In this document: in pieces, positions 23,201 through 35,627 of the stretch
How the letters are laid out: each line of letters begins with the position of its first letter
Numbering within the stretch: the stretch's first letter is position 1
Assembly (NCBI RefSeq): GCF_022539665.2
Contig: NC_081337.1
Coordinates: 5,432,679 to 5,496,678 of the forward strand
Direction of reading: 5' to 3'
Source of the DNA: Daphnia carinata
Taxonomy: Eukaryota > Arthropoda > Branchiopoda > Diplostraca > Daphniidae
Length of the DNA: 64,000 nucleotides
Notes under the pieces: generated by a model
What the model was told of the DNA's origin: nothing
The model's database searches: none
What the model saw: the letters and a program-made list of their open reading frames with translations, nothing else
Position numbers and translations under genes: made by a program

Positions 23201-25852
23201 AATTATTAAGAACGGGAAAACTTGGATAAAACTTATTGGTTCTTTGTTTTTTAACAATTGGCCGCTCGTCCATATTCGTAAGAATTTCAATGGGCGTTAC
23301 TACGTTCATCAATGGTTTCAGAAGACGCCGTTCCAATAACGTGGCCGTCTGTTCGTACCAAGTGCACGGTTCATAGCCTGGTGTTCGAACCATAGAATCA
23401 CCGTAACCATCCCTAGAACGAAACATAATTCAATTATGCATAACTGTGGAATGTAAATTTAATTATTACTTCAAGAGTTTGATACGAGCGTCCAATATGC
23501 GAACCGAGTGACTATATTGGCCATAATTGGCCAAGACTTTGGCATCAATGAAGCTAGCAAACATTTGACTTTCCAGGAAGGATGACATGAACCGGAGATG
23601 CGGTCCAGGCTGATCCGACAGGAACGTAGTTTTATCAAACGGATGTACTTGGTCTCGATTTGATAACCACGAATCCATATCCTGCGATAGGATAAAATGT
23701 ATGACATAAGAAAATATAAATAAGCTGAAGATAGCTACCTGATTAGGTTGATTAAAGAAATATTCGTAAACGGAAAACATGTGAGCAAATTGATTCAAGA
23801 AAATCTCGCGAATAGCATTGTTGAGTATTTGCACTCGTAAATAACGTTCCAAATCGCTAGAAACCGTTACGGGTTGTTTTTCTAAGTCACCGTTTGTCGA
23901 ACCAGTTTTAGCATTTTCATTGAAAACACCTACGTGAGAACAATAAAAGTTAGGAAAGACATTTGATTTCACGAAATGATCAAAATTGCAAACCTGTGCG
24001 TTTCGCTATAGCCGAAATCCGTTGAAAAGCTTCCGAGCGTTCGAGAACAGATGCATTTGAGCCACTGGCTAACGCCATCGGAGACCACGACTGGCGATGC
24101 TTGTTCCTATGAAAATTTATCGTGAATTTCAAATTTAAAAAAAATGGAAAGATAGTGTTAAATTGTACGAAGATGACGATTGTATCGTAGCGTTTGGTGC
24201 TGATTTCTTTTGCGTAGAGGATGAACTTGTAGTGTTTGGTGTCTGTTGCAACTTGGTAAGCACTTCTCTTAACTCATCGGCTAATTCTTTGTGTTGTGGA
24301 AAAGTCGGCAGGTCTTCCGGAATGGTAATTCGATCGTTGTCAATATCCACAATGCACAAGTTAGCCTGAAATAGAAAATATATTTGAATATTACACCCGC
24401 CATAGCACCAAAAGCAGAATGCGTACCTCTGAAGGAATGCGAGCGTCGTCGGAAGGAAGTGAGCGCAATCCCATCAGGAAAGGTACCGGAGCATCCAAGA
24501 AATTGTACATGGCTGCCGGTAAGATGGGAACGTAAACATGGGGCCAAGAGAATGGAAATAAAAGTGTTGTCAGGGATTCGGCCACTAACATCAATCGATT
24601 GAAATCTATTTCGGCAAAAAAAAAGGCTAGTGGTTGATAATTATTTCATGATATTTCTTAGTTTTGTGTGGTTACCTTGAGAATAGATAAGCACTTGGCT
24701 CTCAAGCAGTAAACAAGTCCATAACTGTATAAGATGATCGATCCCCAGAAGATCAATGACTTGAACGATCTCGTACTCGAACAGCGGAAGTTCAGAGTGA
24801 ACGGAAGGACGTTGAAAGATAAGGGTGGAGCTCGTAATGGTCGACGACTGGGTCCACTCCAGATTGGGAACGTTGGGAATGACTATGCACTGATTAGGAC
24901 TTGGTAGAGGAACGGAGAACAACAAATAATGGATATATGATTCTGGACTAAGCATAGACAACGGGTGATCACCCAGAGTAGATAGTTCGGAGGAATGCAC
25001 AGCCAATCTAAATTAAATCATGAAACATTGAAAATTAGAGTACAAAAAAACTGAATAGCGGGATCAATTTTTACCTGTAGAAATTGATGAAAAAATTTCT
25101 AGCTGCTTCGACAACGGGGTATTGACCGATAAGACATATGCATTTAGAAACGAGTAAGGAATCACGAAGAACATCGAATTTTGCCGAACACTTGGCTTTA
25201 TCGTATAGACGGGTGTTATTGACTTTAAAATGCCTAGGTAAAGATTTGGAGCTAGTGGTAGGATCTTCAAAGACTTCCAAATTGGATCTGTGTGGAGCAA
25301 TCTCAACAATCTGTGCTGCATGCATTTTCTGCAAAGAGCTGACTGCATTGATGATTGAATCCTCAACAACTTCTTCATTAAAGACCAGGGAAAACCCATA
25401 AACTTTAGATCCATTTTCCTTAGTTATGATGAAAGGATGAAAATGAGGTTCTTTGGTGTTATCATGAGACTCTTTTGGAACACAAGAGAAGTGAACTCCT
25501 GAGGGCATACATAGCTAAAAAAAAAAAATGTTTTTAAGAAATGTTGTTATATTGAATATTAATGACATAGCAAACCGTGGTGACAGCAGAACCATCAAAT
25601 GGATTCCATGCAACATTTTCTGGATAGTGTGCTAAAACTTGCGGGCAATAGGTAGCTTCTAGAGGGCCTGAGAGGGCATTATGTTCATCTGTGGCAAGCA
25701 AAACAAGTATATTGAATCATGTCTCTAGATGTAGGTTAAGATCTCAAGGTCCACTTACCAAGTAGACTATTGGGGACTAAGCCTCTCATAGAATCCAGTC
25801 CACATACAACAAAATAATCAAACACATTATTCACTTGGGTTGAGCTATTCAT
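20280..25852 (-). CDS. DENND5: DENN domain-containing protein 5 (Rab6-interacting)
   Basis: A large Rab guanine-nucleotide exchange factor and Rab6/Rab11 effector of Golgi-endosome traffic. I can place 21 exons, from 25852-25760 (start [19 protein letters not shown]) down to 20466-20280 (end EASITRGID), about 1,385 residues, like human DENND5A/B. Domains in order: tripartite DENN ([61 protein letters not shown]), the stretch [11 protein letters not shown], first RUN domain ([30 protein letters not shown]), [18 protein letters not shown], the PLAT domain ([29 protein letters not shown]) and second RUN domain ([20 protein letters not shown]). All introns are short. My exon lengths sum to one nucleotide off a multiple of three, so one minor boundary is misplaced. 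Identity is clear throughout. Confidence 0.94.
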
Positions 25853-27987
25853 TATGCTAGTTGATGAGTAAAATATCTAGAGGACTGGGTGCACAACAAC
25901 ATACTGAACACATGAAACTTGAGACACAAGAAGATTGAACTTGGACGACAAATAGCATTAAGCGCCTTTTCTTTGAGACTGAAGAAGCTTTTCTTTTGCG
26001 TCGTCTGCACTTTTGTTTGGAAAAGAATAGAATTTCAGCAGTTGTGCGACGTTGCCTGATTATTAAGCTGTCTTCTTTTTTGTCTTCTCTTCGTTATTTT
26101 CCTCCATTTTTCCCGGTTCATCGAGTCTTTGTTTCGATAGGGGCGAAGCCATGACCAAATAAAGTGTAATTTAAATCTTTCAAGGTTGTGTGTAGAAAAA
26201 TAAATGGAACAAACATCAATCAAAACCATAACAAGAAAAAGCCTAACACGAAACGGATAATAAAGTATAGTTGAACAGTTTTCACGATGCTCACGAGTGC
26301 AATCCTCATCCATTATTCATATTCAATTTTAAAAATGGTTGGACTTCTCCTAATTGCTTCTTGCCTGAATATACGTTATGGCGTAGAAAGTTTTTCAACA
26401 ACGTTTCTGGAAACATTCAACTGCGAAACGTAATGTCAATGACAGGTCTGTCCAGACAGCAGTCATTGAAAGTGCAAGGACTCCCTTTCTTTTTTTTTTT
26501 ACATGGTTATTACAAAATGGTGACCGTGAACGTAATTTACCTGTTTTACATGCAGAAAACCTTGTTGAACGAAATTAAGACTAATACCTTTGTGTGTGTG
26601 TGCGTGCTTGTCTATTGAAGGCGTTGTCCTGAGAACTGTTTTCTCTCCCCCCTTGATTGCGTGTCAAGCAACCACTCGGTTATACGTCAAGACAAAAATT
26701 ATTAATAATCTGTCTCACCTAGAACATCCCGTATTACATGAATTGAACCTAGTCCATCGTTATTGCGTTGCACATGAGCCTTGGGCTATGACTCATTCAG
26801 TCATAAAACTTGCATTTCATGTATGGATGCATAATAAATGTATTGTTATACCTGAAGTATACAAAACGGGCGGGGATACACAAAATCAAAGGGACGGGTA
26901 ACATCCAACATGTACTCGTACTTTGAACCAGACGGGCAAAAAGGGAGATTGAATATTTAAAAAAGAAGGAGTGACATGAAACGCACGTTTACGTTAAATG
27001 TCACAAAAGCGTTTGCAACTGATCACAAATGGATGGTACAACATTCTTCAAAGAACTACATATAATTCACAAAAACGAAATGGCGGCACAACATAATAGA
27101 TATATGTACGACACTTGTGTGGTCTTTGTATAACATCAAATTATTTCCATTCCCATCTTTTATTATTTTTTTTTTTTTTCTTATGTTTCCCATCACTTTT
27201 CGGATTGACAGCGTAAAAATCAAAGACATAATAAACGAGTGCACATTGATGTGCAATTTAACCTCTTCAGGTACCAAGAATTAAAAATTCTCCCTTTAAA
27301 AACCTGTATGAAGATAATAGGGCATATTTTTGAAGAGGTTAGCGACTGAACAAAATGAATATACAATTATTAAAAAGAAAAAAAAAACAATGGCGGTAGA
27401 ATACACATGAAAAATGATGGAACATTGCTGTCTGTGACTAGGACACCAGGGAATTTGCAAACGGGGGCAGGTGGAAGGGGCGAGGGGGAGTCAAAAGCTC
27501 AAAAGACCTTGGAGCGTAATATGTAATGACACATAAAGTAGGATTTTTTTTTTTTAAAGGCTGTTGGAGGGGGGAATCGTATACACTTTGGGAAGCAGAC
27601 AAAGTGTAGATCTTGTTATGTAAGAGTGCGAGAGGATTTCCTGAGTGGAAGATATAACGGCTGAATTATCAAAAGGGTTCGACCGGGTCGACGGCACTTG
27701 TGGTTTTTGCTGCTACATTTTTATCTGTAAAAAAACGAATCGTGGGGTACACTAAATTTTAGTGTTCTCTGTTTTGTGGCACATGGGAAGGGGGAGGAAT
27801 GGCAGGGCTTTTGGAACAATGTCCGATTGTACGATGTTTACACTGTTATAAAATTGTCGGGCAGGGATGGGGTTTCTTTAAAAGAGGTAATAATTCGTTG
27901 GTATCTATAGATGTATAAAAAAAATTGTATACAAAGGGCTCCATTTGTTTTCTTTATAAAAAATGGAAACGTAGAAACTCGGTCCAT
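25853..27987. other. Intergenic: DENND5 promoter and cyclin D 3' UTR
   Basis: The left part is the DENND5 5' side. The right part (about 27000-27987), with long A/T runs, probably belongs to the cyclin D 3' UTR, as is usual for this unstable-mRNA family. The ORFs present are short and without family features, and no repeat element is recognised. Confidence 0.45.
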
Positions 27988-30193
27988 TCAAAAGTGAATA
28001 TCCCGGACGTCAGTGGGTGTTCCAGCTTTTTCATGCTCATTTTTGGTGATGGCGGCAGTGGACAAGTTGGAAGGAATATTGGACTCGTTCGAACATGAAA
28101 CGAGACCCAACGAAGCGTTTGATGACACATCACAAGAAGCAATCAGAGCCGGAGGAGCCAATGATCGTAGAAATTCATCCACTTGTTCAAAACATCCGCG
28201 CAAGATTTCCTAAAAAATTCAAAAAATTCAAAACATTTTCCATTTGAAGTTGGGCGTTCACTTACAGTTTCAATGTGAGTGATGGTTTGTAACTGGGCGA
28301 TAATGTCGTTCACAGTAAAATCTGTGGCTGACATGGTAGGATCGAGTTCGTTTCGGATAGCAGCAACGACGCAAGCACAGGCAATCATGCTAGGCGGGCA
28401 CATGGCAAACTTGTACTCTAGAGCACAGAGAGCAATGTAACCATGAGCAGTCCGTCTAACTGGACCCCAAGGGTTGCTGACATCCAACCGAGTCATGAGG
28501 AGGTCGACAAAGTCGTGCGGCGTGATGGAGCAAATGTCCCACTTGAGCCGACTCAAGACCAATAACTCCCATTGCTGAAACAAAAGAAGATTTCGTTAGA
28601 AATGTGAGAAATATATTTTTCTTTGTCTCTTTTTGACACAAGAACGTCACACGTGAACCTGTTCGTTCAAACCACGCCTTCACTAAATCCTTGTAAAAAC
28701 ACAGGCCGCCGCTTGCTAATGAGGTGGGTGTTTAAATCTCACATCGGCCTTTCTTTTTTTAGTGCCATCAAAGGGAAAAAGAAAAGGGGGGGACAAGATC
28801 TAGAATACCCCCGCTGAGCTAAAGGAATGTGTCGGCCAGCTAGGGGTTGGGGATTTAGTGGCCGGCTGACGCCGCCATCATTTCCATAGGCCAAACGAGG
28901 AAGGCTAGCCGAGGGTCATGTAATCCCTTCAAATACAGTCGCGCCGAAAGTGTCGATTCATGTTTTTCCTTCCCACCATAGGAAAAGATATGGTAAGAAC
29001 TGGAGAAAGATTTTTTTTTGGAACAGAGGGGGGTTCCTTGGTCCAGCCATATTCCATCTCTAGAGGGGTGATATTCTTCCAGGTCATCCGCGCGCCCGCA
29101 GCCGTACCCTCCTACTTTGCCCTCTCCAATCAAATAGGCCTGTATGCATTTATACAAAGAACTTTTTCTTGAAGGGATGGTAGGCGGAGATCATTTGACA
29201 AGAGTTTTTTTTCAGCCCCTTCAAATAATAATAAAATGTACTAGATGTGTACCCGATTTCTTCAACAGGAAGTGGGAAAGTTTATATCTATCGGCCAGTG
29301 CACCAAAACCACTAACAGCAGCTATACATGGTCTGTGTGGTCAAAGTGGTCTTCTATTACAAGATATTCCATTTGAACTTGCGGGCAAACCCTTCTTGAC
29401 CCCTGTGGCCCCCACTATAAAAAGACGCTAGCATCACAATGGGAAAAGCAGGTCATTCAGAGATTGTTTCACCCTCCTTCACACGGCCCATTAAGCTTCT
29501 CGATGAGGGGAATGAACAAAAGAACAAAAGTCAATGGCTTTAAAACTGCGTAGCCACCTCTTGGGCAAAACTAACTTTTTGGCTTTTGTGAGCGAACTGG
29601 AGCATCCATTGAGACTAATCGTCCGTGAAACATCCGTTAGACAGCAAAATAGCGAAATGAATAACATCTTTTTACCCATAGTTCGTCAAAGTTAATAGAG
29701 CGATCTGTGTAGAGGACGAGCTTGTCGGCTGTGAGGGGAGATGTTTCTTTGAGTTTGGAGGCCAGGAATAGGCAGACTGCGCCCAGCAACTGCAGACGGC
29801 TTTTGGTGATGGGACTAACACTTAAGAAGCGATCCATGTAGTTGACGGCCAACCAGTAAACGTCAGGTTGGCACTGCTGTTCTTCGCAAACCTGTGGGTA
29901 GAGACCAAAAGATTACCAATCTCGCTAGTAAAAAGGCAAAATCAGATAAAAAGCTAGAGGGCTACTTTTGAAAAGACATTGATGTATACCTCAAGCATCC
30001 ATTCGGTGACAATTTTCCTCATGTGGGGTTTCAACTCGGACTGAACACAATCAAAGTAGGAAGAGGAGAGGACGTGCCGTTCTTCAGATGAAAGTAAATT
30101 GTGAAGGACACGGCAGTCTTTCATCAAGACGGGATCGGCATAGGCGCGACATTCAAAATCCACTCGGGCTTCACAACAAAACAGATCCTCCAT
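27988..30193 (-). CDS. CycD: G1/S-specific cyclin D
   Basis: The partner of CDK4/6, which phosphorylates Rb to drive G1 exit. Four exons: 30193-29990, 29892-29676, 28574-28266 and 28209-27988, about 316 codons. The start [18 protein letters not shown] carries the Rb-binding LxCxE motif (LFCCE). The cyclin box follows: [20 protein letters not shown], then [40 protein letters not shown] and [20 protein letters not shown]. The C-terminus ends [11 protein letters not shown], the same TPTDVRD element that in vertebrate D cyclins holds the degradation-linked threonine. The 1.1-kb intron 28575-29675 has no gene that I can see. All phases agree. Confidence 0.96.
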
Positions 30194-30426
30194 GATGGAT
30201 TTTGATACAGAAGAGGGAGAGAAATACAACGACGGGCGCCTTCGAGTCTGTGCGAATGTTGTCGTTTCCTAATGAGCGTGCAGCATTATGCGACTTGAGA
30301 CGGTGGGAAAACTTGTTGTTTTTGTTGTTGGCAGGTCTCTCTCGGCAAGGCAAAAAAGAACCTGCTTCACTTTTGCAGGGGAGGTCAGCGTACAGACACT
30401 CACGCAATTTCAGTCCAGGGTCGTAA

Positions 30427-30434
30427 TGACGTCA
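30427..30434. promoter_or_regulatory. CRE palindrome TGACGTCA upstream of cyclin D
   Basis: Perfect cAMP-response-element palindrome 234 bp upstream of the cyclin D start codon. Vertebrate CCND1 also has a CRE-type site in its proximal promoter, so a regulatory role is plausible but inferred. Confidence 0.45.
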
Positions 30435-30501
30435 GATGAGAAGACAGAAAAAAAAATGAAGGTTGTCCGGGCCCAGTCTATTGAAATAGAATAAAAAATA
30501 A

Positions 30502-30520
30502 GATGATGATGATGATGATG
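30502..30520 (+). repeat. (GAT)n microsatellite
   Basis: Six full GAT units in a row, non-coding as far as can be seen. Confidence 0.8.
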
Positions 30521-32061
30521 TGATAAAGAAAAGAGGGGTTGGAATTTCTTTTACAAACAGACACAATTTGAATGCCACGAGTCCACCTGACTCTGCAATA
30601 AAATCAACACTCAGAAAAGACCAAAGGAGAGGTCTGGGAAAGCATTTGAAGGCCGTTTCACAGAGAGCGACGAGAGAGAGAAGTGGAATGGAACGCCGGT
30701 GCCCTCTGGCTATATGGCTAAGAGTCTGGTGTTATGCCTCAAGTAGAAATAAAGAGCAGCTTTCACTCTTAGGCAAATTGTCTGTGGCAACTCATAAAAA
30801 ATTGCGCAAGTAAAATGTTAAACTAACCTGTTTAGCAATCTTTTTGCGTAAACACAATTGGGCAAAAACCAGGACCAACACGTAATGGTGTTCACAATAA
30901 CAATAACAAGTGTTGTTACACACGAAAAGCAGAGAACCACCAAGCACCGAGTGAGAAAGCCTACTGACTAGGAGGCCAGACTCGGAGAGCCTTAGAGACC
31001 TGTAGCTAGAGGGGAAGGAGAAAGGCGCTTCTTGTCAAAAGAAAAGAGATGCCTGAGAAACACTTGACTTTTCGATCCTCCCACTCTTTCTGGTCCTCTT
31101 TTCTTAACCCCCCTCCTCCTAGACCAATGCACACACAAAGGAAAAGAAAGAAAATGGAGGTGTTTTGCGTACACAAAAGGGACGAAAAAAACTTGTGACC
31201 TATTCTTTTGATGTGTGTATGTAATCGAGTGAATGATGAGCGCAAGTTTTTCACACGCTCGTTGTGCACAAATTTGTGAGACCGACAGTAAATCGAGCGG
31301 AAAAACGGTGGGCAAGCGAAAAATGATTGTTTGAGACATTCTTTATAATCGCATAAGATAGGAGCCAAAGGTGCAGCATTGCCGTTCCAGGTGTAGATAA
31401 CTTGGCAAACAGAAAATACGAGAGGAGGGACTTTAAACGCACAAAATCTTTATCTTACACAGTCAACAAAACGCGTATTCCGCCGGATGTGCGGATGAGA
31501 TAAGAGCAAAGACCGTGAAAAAAAAAAACCCCAAGTTCACGCGAACTTGCCGGCACACACACAAAAAAAGGGACGAATAACAATAAGTGAATTCACGGGA
31601 AAAGGGCGGCCCGCACGCACGCAAAACCTCCCAACAATGCCAAGGACACATGTTTTATTCATCGTCGTCGGACCTAGTCGTTTGCCGTGCGGGCAATAAA
31701 ATAAGAAAACACAAGCAAAGAAAAAAAGCCGTTTGCGGTTTCTCACACTTTTAATAACACACAGAGAGCTCTTTGGATCGGCCACCCAACTCCCGGGTTC
31801 TCATGCTGGTGCTCGGCGTCTCAGATTCCATTCTTCCCCAACTCGACCCATATTTCCGTGTACTGTCTAGAATTTCTTTTTTAACAACAAGGGAAGTTTG
31901 AAGATGGAAAAAAATGTTTTCTTTTCGTGTCTGTTTAGATCTCCCCATAGGCCTCCAGCAGCGTGTCATGTTATTCCAACGTGAATGGAATAGGCATTTG
32001 TCGAGCTGTCTGGACCCCTGTCCACTCGCATGAATTGCACGAACATGGGAACAAAGGCAAT

Positions 32062-33394
32062 CTAATCAAGGTTTATACAAAATAGGTTTTTAATGCCCGC
32101 CCACATGCGTAGACTTGGGTTATCTGGTATGCGATCATCCGGCAGTTGATAACCTTTTACCCATTCACGCCATTCAGATTCTACGAACATTAAGTGCGTC
32201 TGATACATCGCCATGCCGCTCTTGCCAAATCGAAAATATCTTGCCTTTATCAGTTCGATACCACGTGCAGAAAACGGACGGGAGAACAAAGAAAACGATC
32301 TAAAGAACAGAGAAAGTCAAACCTGTTCACAAAACCTCCTGAGGTGTGTGTGTGTGTGTGTGTATGTGCTTGAGGGGGTGATTCAACTGACCAGTCCGGA
32401 GGAATTTCAAAGGAGACCTTTTTTCGTCTTCTTTTTCAAGAAAATAAAATAAAAAAAAAACCTTGTATAAACAGTCAAATAAAAAAAAATGGAAAAACTC
32501 AAGGCAAACCGGCTTTGACTTTGGTCTCAGTTTTATCACCCCTCTATATTTGGGCATCTTCTGGTATGTCATTCGGAAGAAGAGGTCGGCATCTCGATAG
32601 TCTTCTTTTCGAAATGATGTTCAGAAGAGAAAGAAAAAAAATCTTCAGAAGATAATTAAATTCAACTGAAAAACTGAGAGTGACATTCCTAACCTCATAA
32701 CCCATTGAAGCGATATTAGTAACCTTCCTGTGGGTTTCGTTCTTTCCGCTTTTCTACTTGTGTTACTAGGCCCACTGATCCAACAAAAAACCCGAAAGTA
32801 GATAAGGATTTTAGACACAAGAGAAAGAAACCTTGAGTAGAGAAAACTTGTTGAATCAACAAGAAAAGCCAGACGTCTGTGAGCTGTGCAAAACACAAAC
32901 GTGTATAGTTCGCCATCTTTTTCGCCAACACGTGTGTACACGTCCCCAAAAGCCAAAACTTCTATCTCTCTCATCTCGACGTTTCATCCCCCTCCCACGA
33001 ACTTTTCGACACATGGGGCACATTTTCCCTCCCAGAAACACCATCCAGCAAAGCCAGAAATGAATGAATTTTTACGACTCTGAACAAACACGAGATTCTA
33101 CCCTAATAGGCAGGGCTCAACGCGATAGGGTACCACAATCAAGTAGAGGGTCTTTTTTTTCCTTCCTTTTACAATGAAGCTTTTAAACAAATAACTTACC
33201 CCCAGTGCTGCAGGATTCAACTGAATGTTGGTGAAGTGGGGATTGTAACAGGTGGCATGAACACGTTGAAAAACTTGGTATGTTTCCCTGTGTGTTTTTC
33301 TATAGGTGCTCCGTCCAATCGATTCGAGCGCCCGTCGTTCGTCGATTCTGGCGCCCAACTGAAAAATTTTCCCCCATCTCATCTGTGGAGACAC
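32062..33394 (-). CDS. Unidentified minus-strand locus, exon-like ORFs
   Basis: Two exon-like segments suggest a gene between cyclin D and MRPL21. The upstream one, 33394-33200, reads MSPQMRWGKIFQLGAR, then RRALESIGRSTYRKTHRETY, and ends at a strong donor GGG/GTAAGT. The downstream one follows CTTTAG and reads PFSARGIELIKARYFRFGKS, then HLMFVESEWREWVKGYQLPD and NPSLRMWAGIKNLF, ending at a stop at 32062-32064. A middle piece near 32530-32610 (DADLFFRMTYQKMPKYRG) may also be an exon. The codon flavour looks protein-coding, but I could not join the pieces in consistent phases and do not recognise the family. A TTTGGCGC site lies just upstream at 33413-33420. The true exon set may differ. Confidence 0.3.
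32344..32363 (+). repeat. (GT)10 microsatellite
   Basis: A perfect run of ten GT units in non-coding or intronic sequence. Confidence 0.85.
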
Positions 33395-34207
33395 GCAATC
33401 CGTTGCTGCAATTTTGGCGCGCTACCGTTTCACATCTCTGCATTATTTATTATGATTTACCAAGAACCATTTATAATGGATAATCATGTGTTTTACTCTA
33501 GAATCGTACTATGTCGATAAATGATAAATTAAGGCAATCACAAAGCATTTTGTTTCATTAACAATAGCATTTTTCAGGCAAACTAATGTATCCAAAACAG
33601 GCAACAACAACGTTAATAGATGGCGGTAGCTTACCACTATTTAATCGGGCAATGACTCCATCAGGCGTGGAATGAAATTCTATTTATATGCAGTTTATCA
33701 AAATTACACAAGAAATCAACATGAAAAAACCACATTAGATGGGTTCCTGAGTATTTTAAGCACCCGACTAACATCTTTGCAAATACCGGTCTCCCATTGC
33801 AACCATGTTGTTTTGTTAAAATGAGGAATTTTTATTAAGCAACTGTTTTCAATTAAAGATTTGCTCGTAAACTTCTATTTTATCACGAGTTCATGGGATA
33901 TCTGCGCCGATAACCAAATAAATGATTGTGAGGTGACCTCAAAGCCGTGGTATGATTTTCAGTCAACCTAACATCAACATTGCGTGGGCATGCGATCACA
34001 TGATGTACAAAAATTTTTTTAAAAGATGATCAATGCATTGCTATTACTTTAGGGAAATGCTGGTTTCCTATTGTTTTATCAAAATCTTCACCTTTGGATG
34101 TTCCTCTAATATGTAGGAAAACCAAGATGTATGAAAACCAAGACGAGTTAGTGATCGTAAACTACACAAAATAAGTATCGGTGGCTGTATAAATCGATAC
34201 AATAAAC
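33395..34207. other. Intergenic region upstream of MRPL21
   Basis: Holds the 5' side of the unresolved minus-strand locus, including TTTGGCGC at 33413-33420, and the MRPL21 promoter. Mostly AT-rich. Short ORFs only, nothing recognised. Confidence 0.5.
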
Positions 34208-35093
34208 ATGGCGCTCATGAGAAGTTTGTTGTCAAAATTATCCTTAATACAAATCAGCCCTACATATTTGCGGCCAAATGGTATTTATGCATTATTTGCA
34301 CCAGGAGTATTTGAATAGTTTTTATCAACATGTTTTTCTATTAGGAATTGTGAACAGCATCGTTTCTTCAAGGTATATCCTACAAGTTGAAAGTACTGAG
34401 AAATGTGCAGTTCGCACGTTGCGATCTGCGGCTTTCAATAATTACGAAGGAGTTAAGTTAAATGCTGCACAACAAACTTCAGCACAACCTCAACAGGAAG
34501 TGTTAGAAAATCAGCATGATTTGGAGCTTGCAGTCACTAAAGGTGATTCAAAATCTTGTTAAATTCATAAGGTTTAAATGTTAGTAATACAATTCATTTC
34601 ATAGAAACTATTACAAAAGTCAATAATCAGATAAAATCAGATTCTCATGGAAGGCTTTTTGCCATCATACAATTGGCGGGGAAACAAAGGCGGGTAACAG
34701 ATGGAGATCTCATTATGATTGAAGGAACTCACCCTACCAAAGTGGGAGATGTTATTCGAGCTGAAAAAGTTCTCCTCCTTGGCTCAAGAGACTTTACCTT
34801 GTTAGGTAGACCATTACTTCGTCCTGATTTGGTGAAAGTGGAAGCAACTGTAATTGAAAAGTCTCTCACACACACAAAAACAATATTTAAGAAGAAGAGA
34901 AGGAAGAACTACATGAGAATAAATTGTAATTATTTTTAAAAAATTAATCCAAGCTAGTATACACATATACATACAATATATCTTAACAGTTTGCAGGAAT
35001 CACTTCTCCATCTTGAGAATTAACTGTGTTCGTCTCGAAGGGCTGGTTGATCAACGCCCTGAAGTCGAAGGTGTGGAAGGGAGAATATTTTAA
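34208..35093 (+). CDS. mRpL21: Mitochondrial ribosomal protein bL21m
   Basis: A component of the mitochondrial large ribosomal subunit. Four exons: 34208-34280, 34345-34542, 34605-34925 and 34990-35093. The first exon (MALMRSLLSKLSLIQISPTY) is a basic amphipathic mitochondrial targeting sequence. The conserved L21 fold is in exon 3: HGRLFAIIQLAGKQRRVTDG, DLIMIEGTHPTKVGDVIRAE, KVLLLGSRDFTLLGRPLL and VEATVIEKS, then KKKRRKNYMRIN. The last exon supplies HFSILRINCVRLEGLV, which matches the RIN motif near the family C-terminus. Without that last splice the frame stops early at 34939, so the final intron is needed for the full domain. AATAAA at 35099-35104. Confidence 0.93.
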
Positions 35094-35627
35094 ATGTGAA
35101 TAAAAATATAGCAGAACTGGCTAAAACAATACATGCTAGTAAACAACTCTCCTCTTTAAATCTATAAATTCAAATCCGTCGGCAACGTCCTCTCCAAATA
35201 ATCCGGATTTTTCATCACCTCCGAAAAGGGAGGGTTATGTGAAATAAGGCGATTGTTTCCGTCGCAGTCGGCAAAACGCTATGAAAAGAAAATACAAACT
35301 CAGCGGCTGTTAAACCCCCTGTGTTCTTCAGCTTGATGCTTGACAGTTCAGCAGAAAAATATAATTATAGGGGCGTGGATAAACCCTGCTAAACCTTCCG
35401 GAATTATTTTGGAAGTGGGCTGAGGCGATACGGAAGGAGATGACCGTTAGGGATGACCGTCTTTGAAAATCGAGAATGAGGACTGAACATTCTTGTGACT
35501 GAACAACGAAAAACAAAACATACTTTTTATTGAGGCCGTACAACATGTTTACGATTCGATAACAAAATAATAATAACTAGCGTCTCATTCTACTATTATA
35601 AATGACCAATATTATATATGAAATATT
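35094..35627. other. Convergent 3' UTRs of MRPL21 and the zinc-finger-like gene
   Basis: Contains AATAAA at 35099-35104 for MRPL21 and, on the minus strand near 35527, AATAAA for the neighbouring gene. No gene of its own. Confidence 0.55.

Larger units (their letters stand above)
30194..32061. promoter_or_regulatory. Cyclin D upstream region
   Basis: About 1.9 kb between the cyclin D start and the next minus-strand locus. It contains a perfect TGACGTCA at 30427-30434 and a (GAT)n run at 30502-30520. The ORFs on both strands are low-complexity and unsupported. The cyclin D 5' UTR must lie at the left end. Confidence 0.45.

Noticed and set aside
25138-25401. Plus-strand ORF of 87 codons
   Set aside because: Antisense shadow of the large DENND5 exon 25514-25075, with no motif.
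32694-32727. A 34-nt exon (KVTNIASMGYE) joining the unidentified locus
   Set aside because: The phase needed does not match the upstream donor and phase 0 gives an immediate stop.
34841-34939. MRPL21 ending at the stop 34937-34939
   Set aside because: A further exon at 34990-35093 restores the conserved RIN motif (HFSILRINCVRLEGLV) with correct phase.
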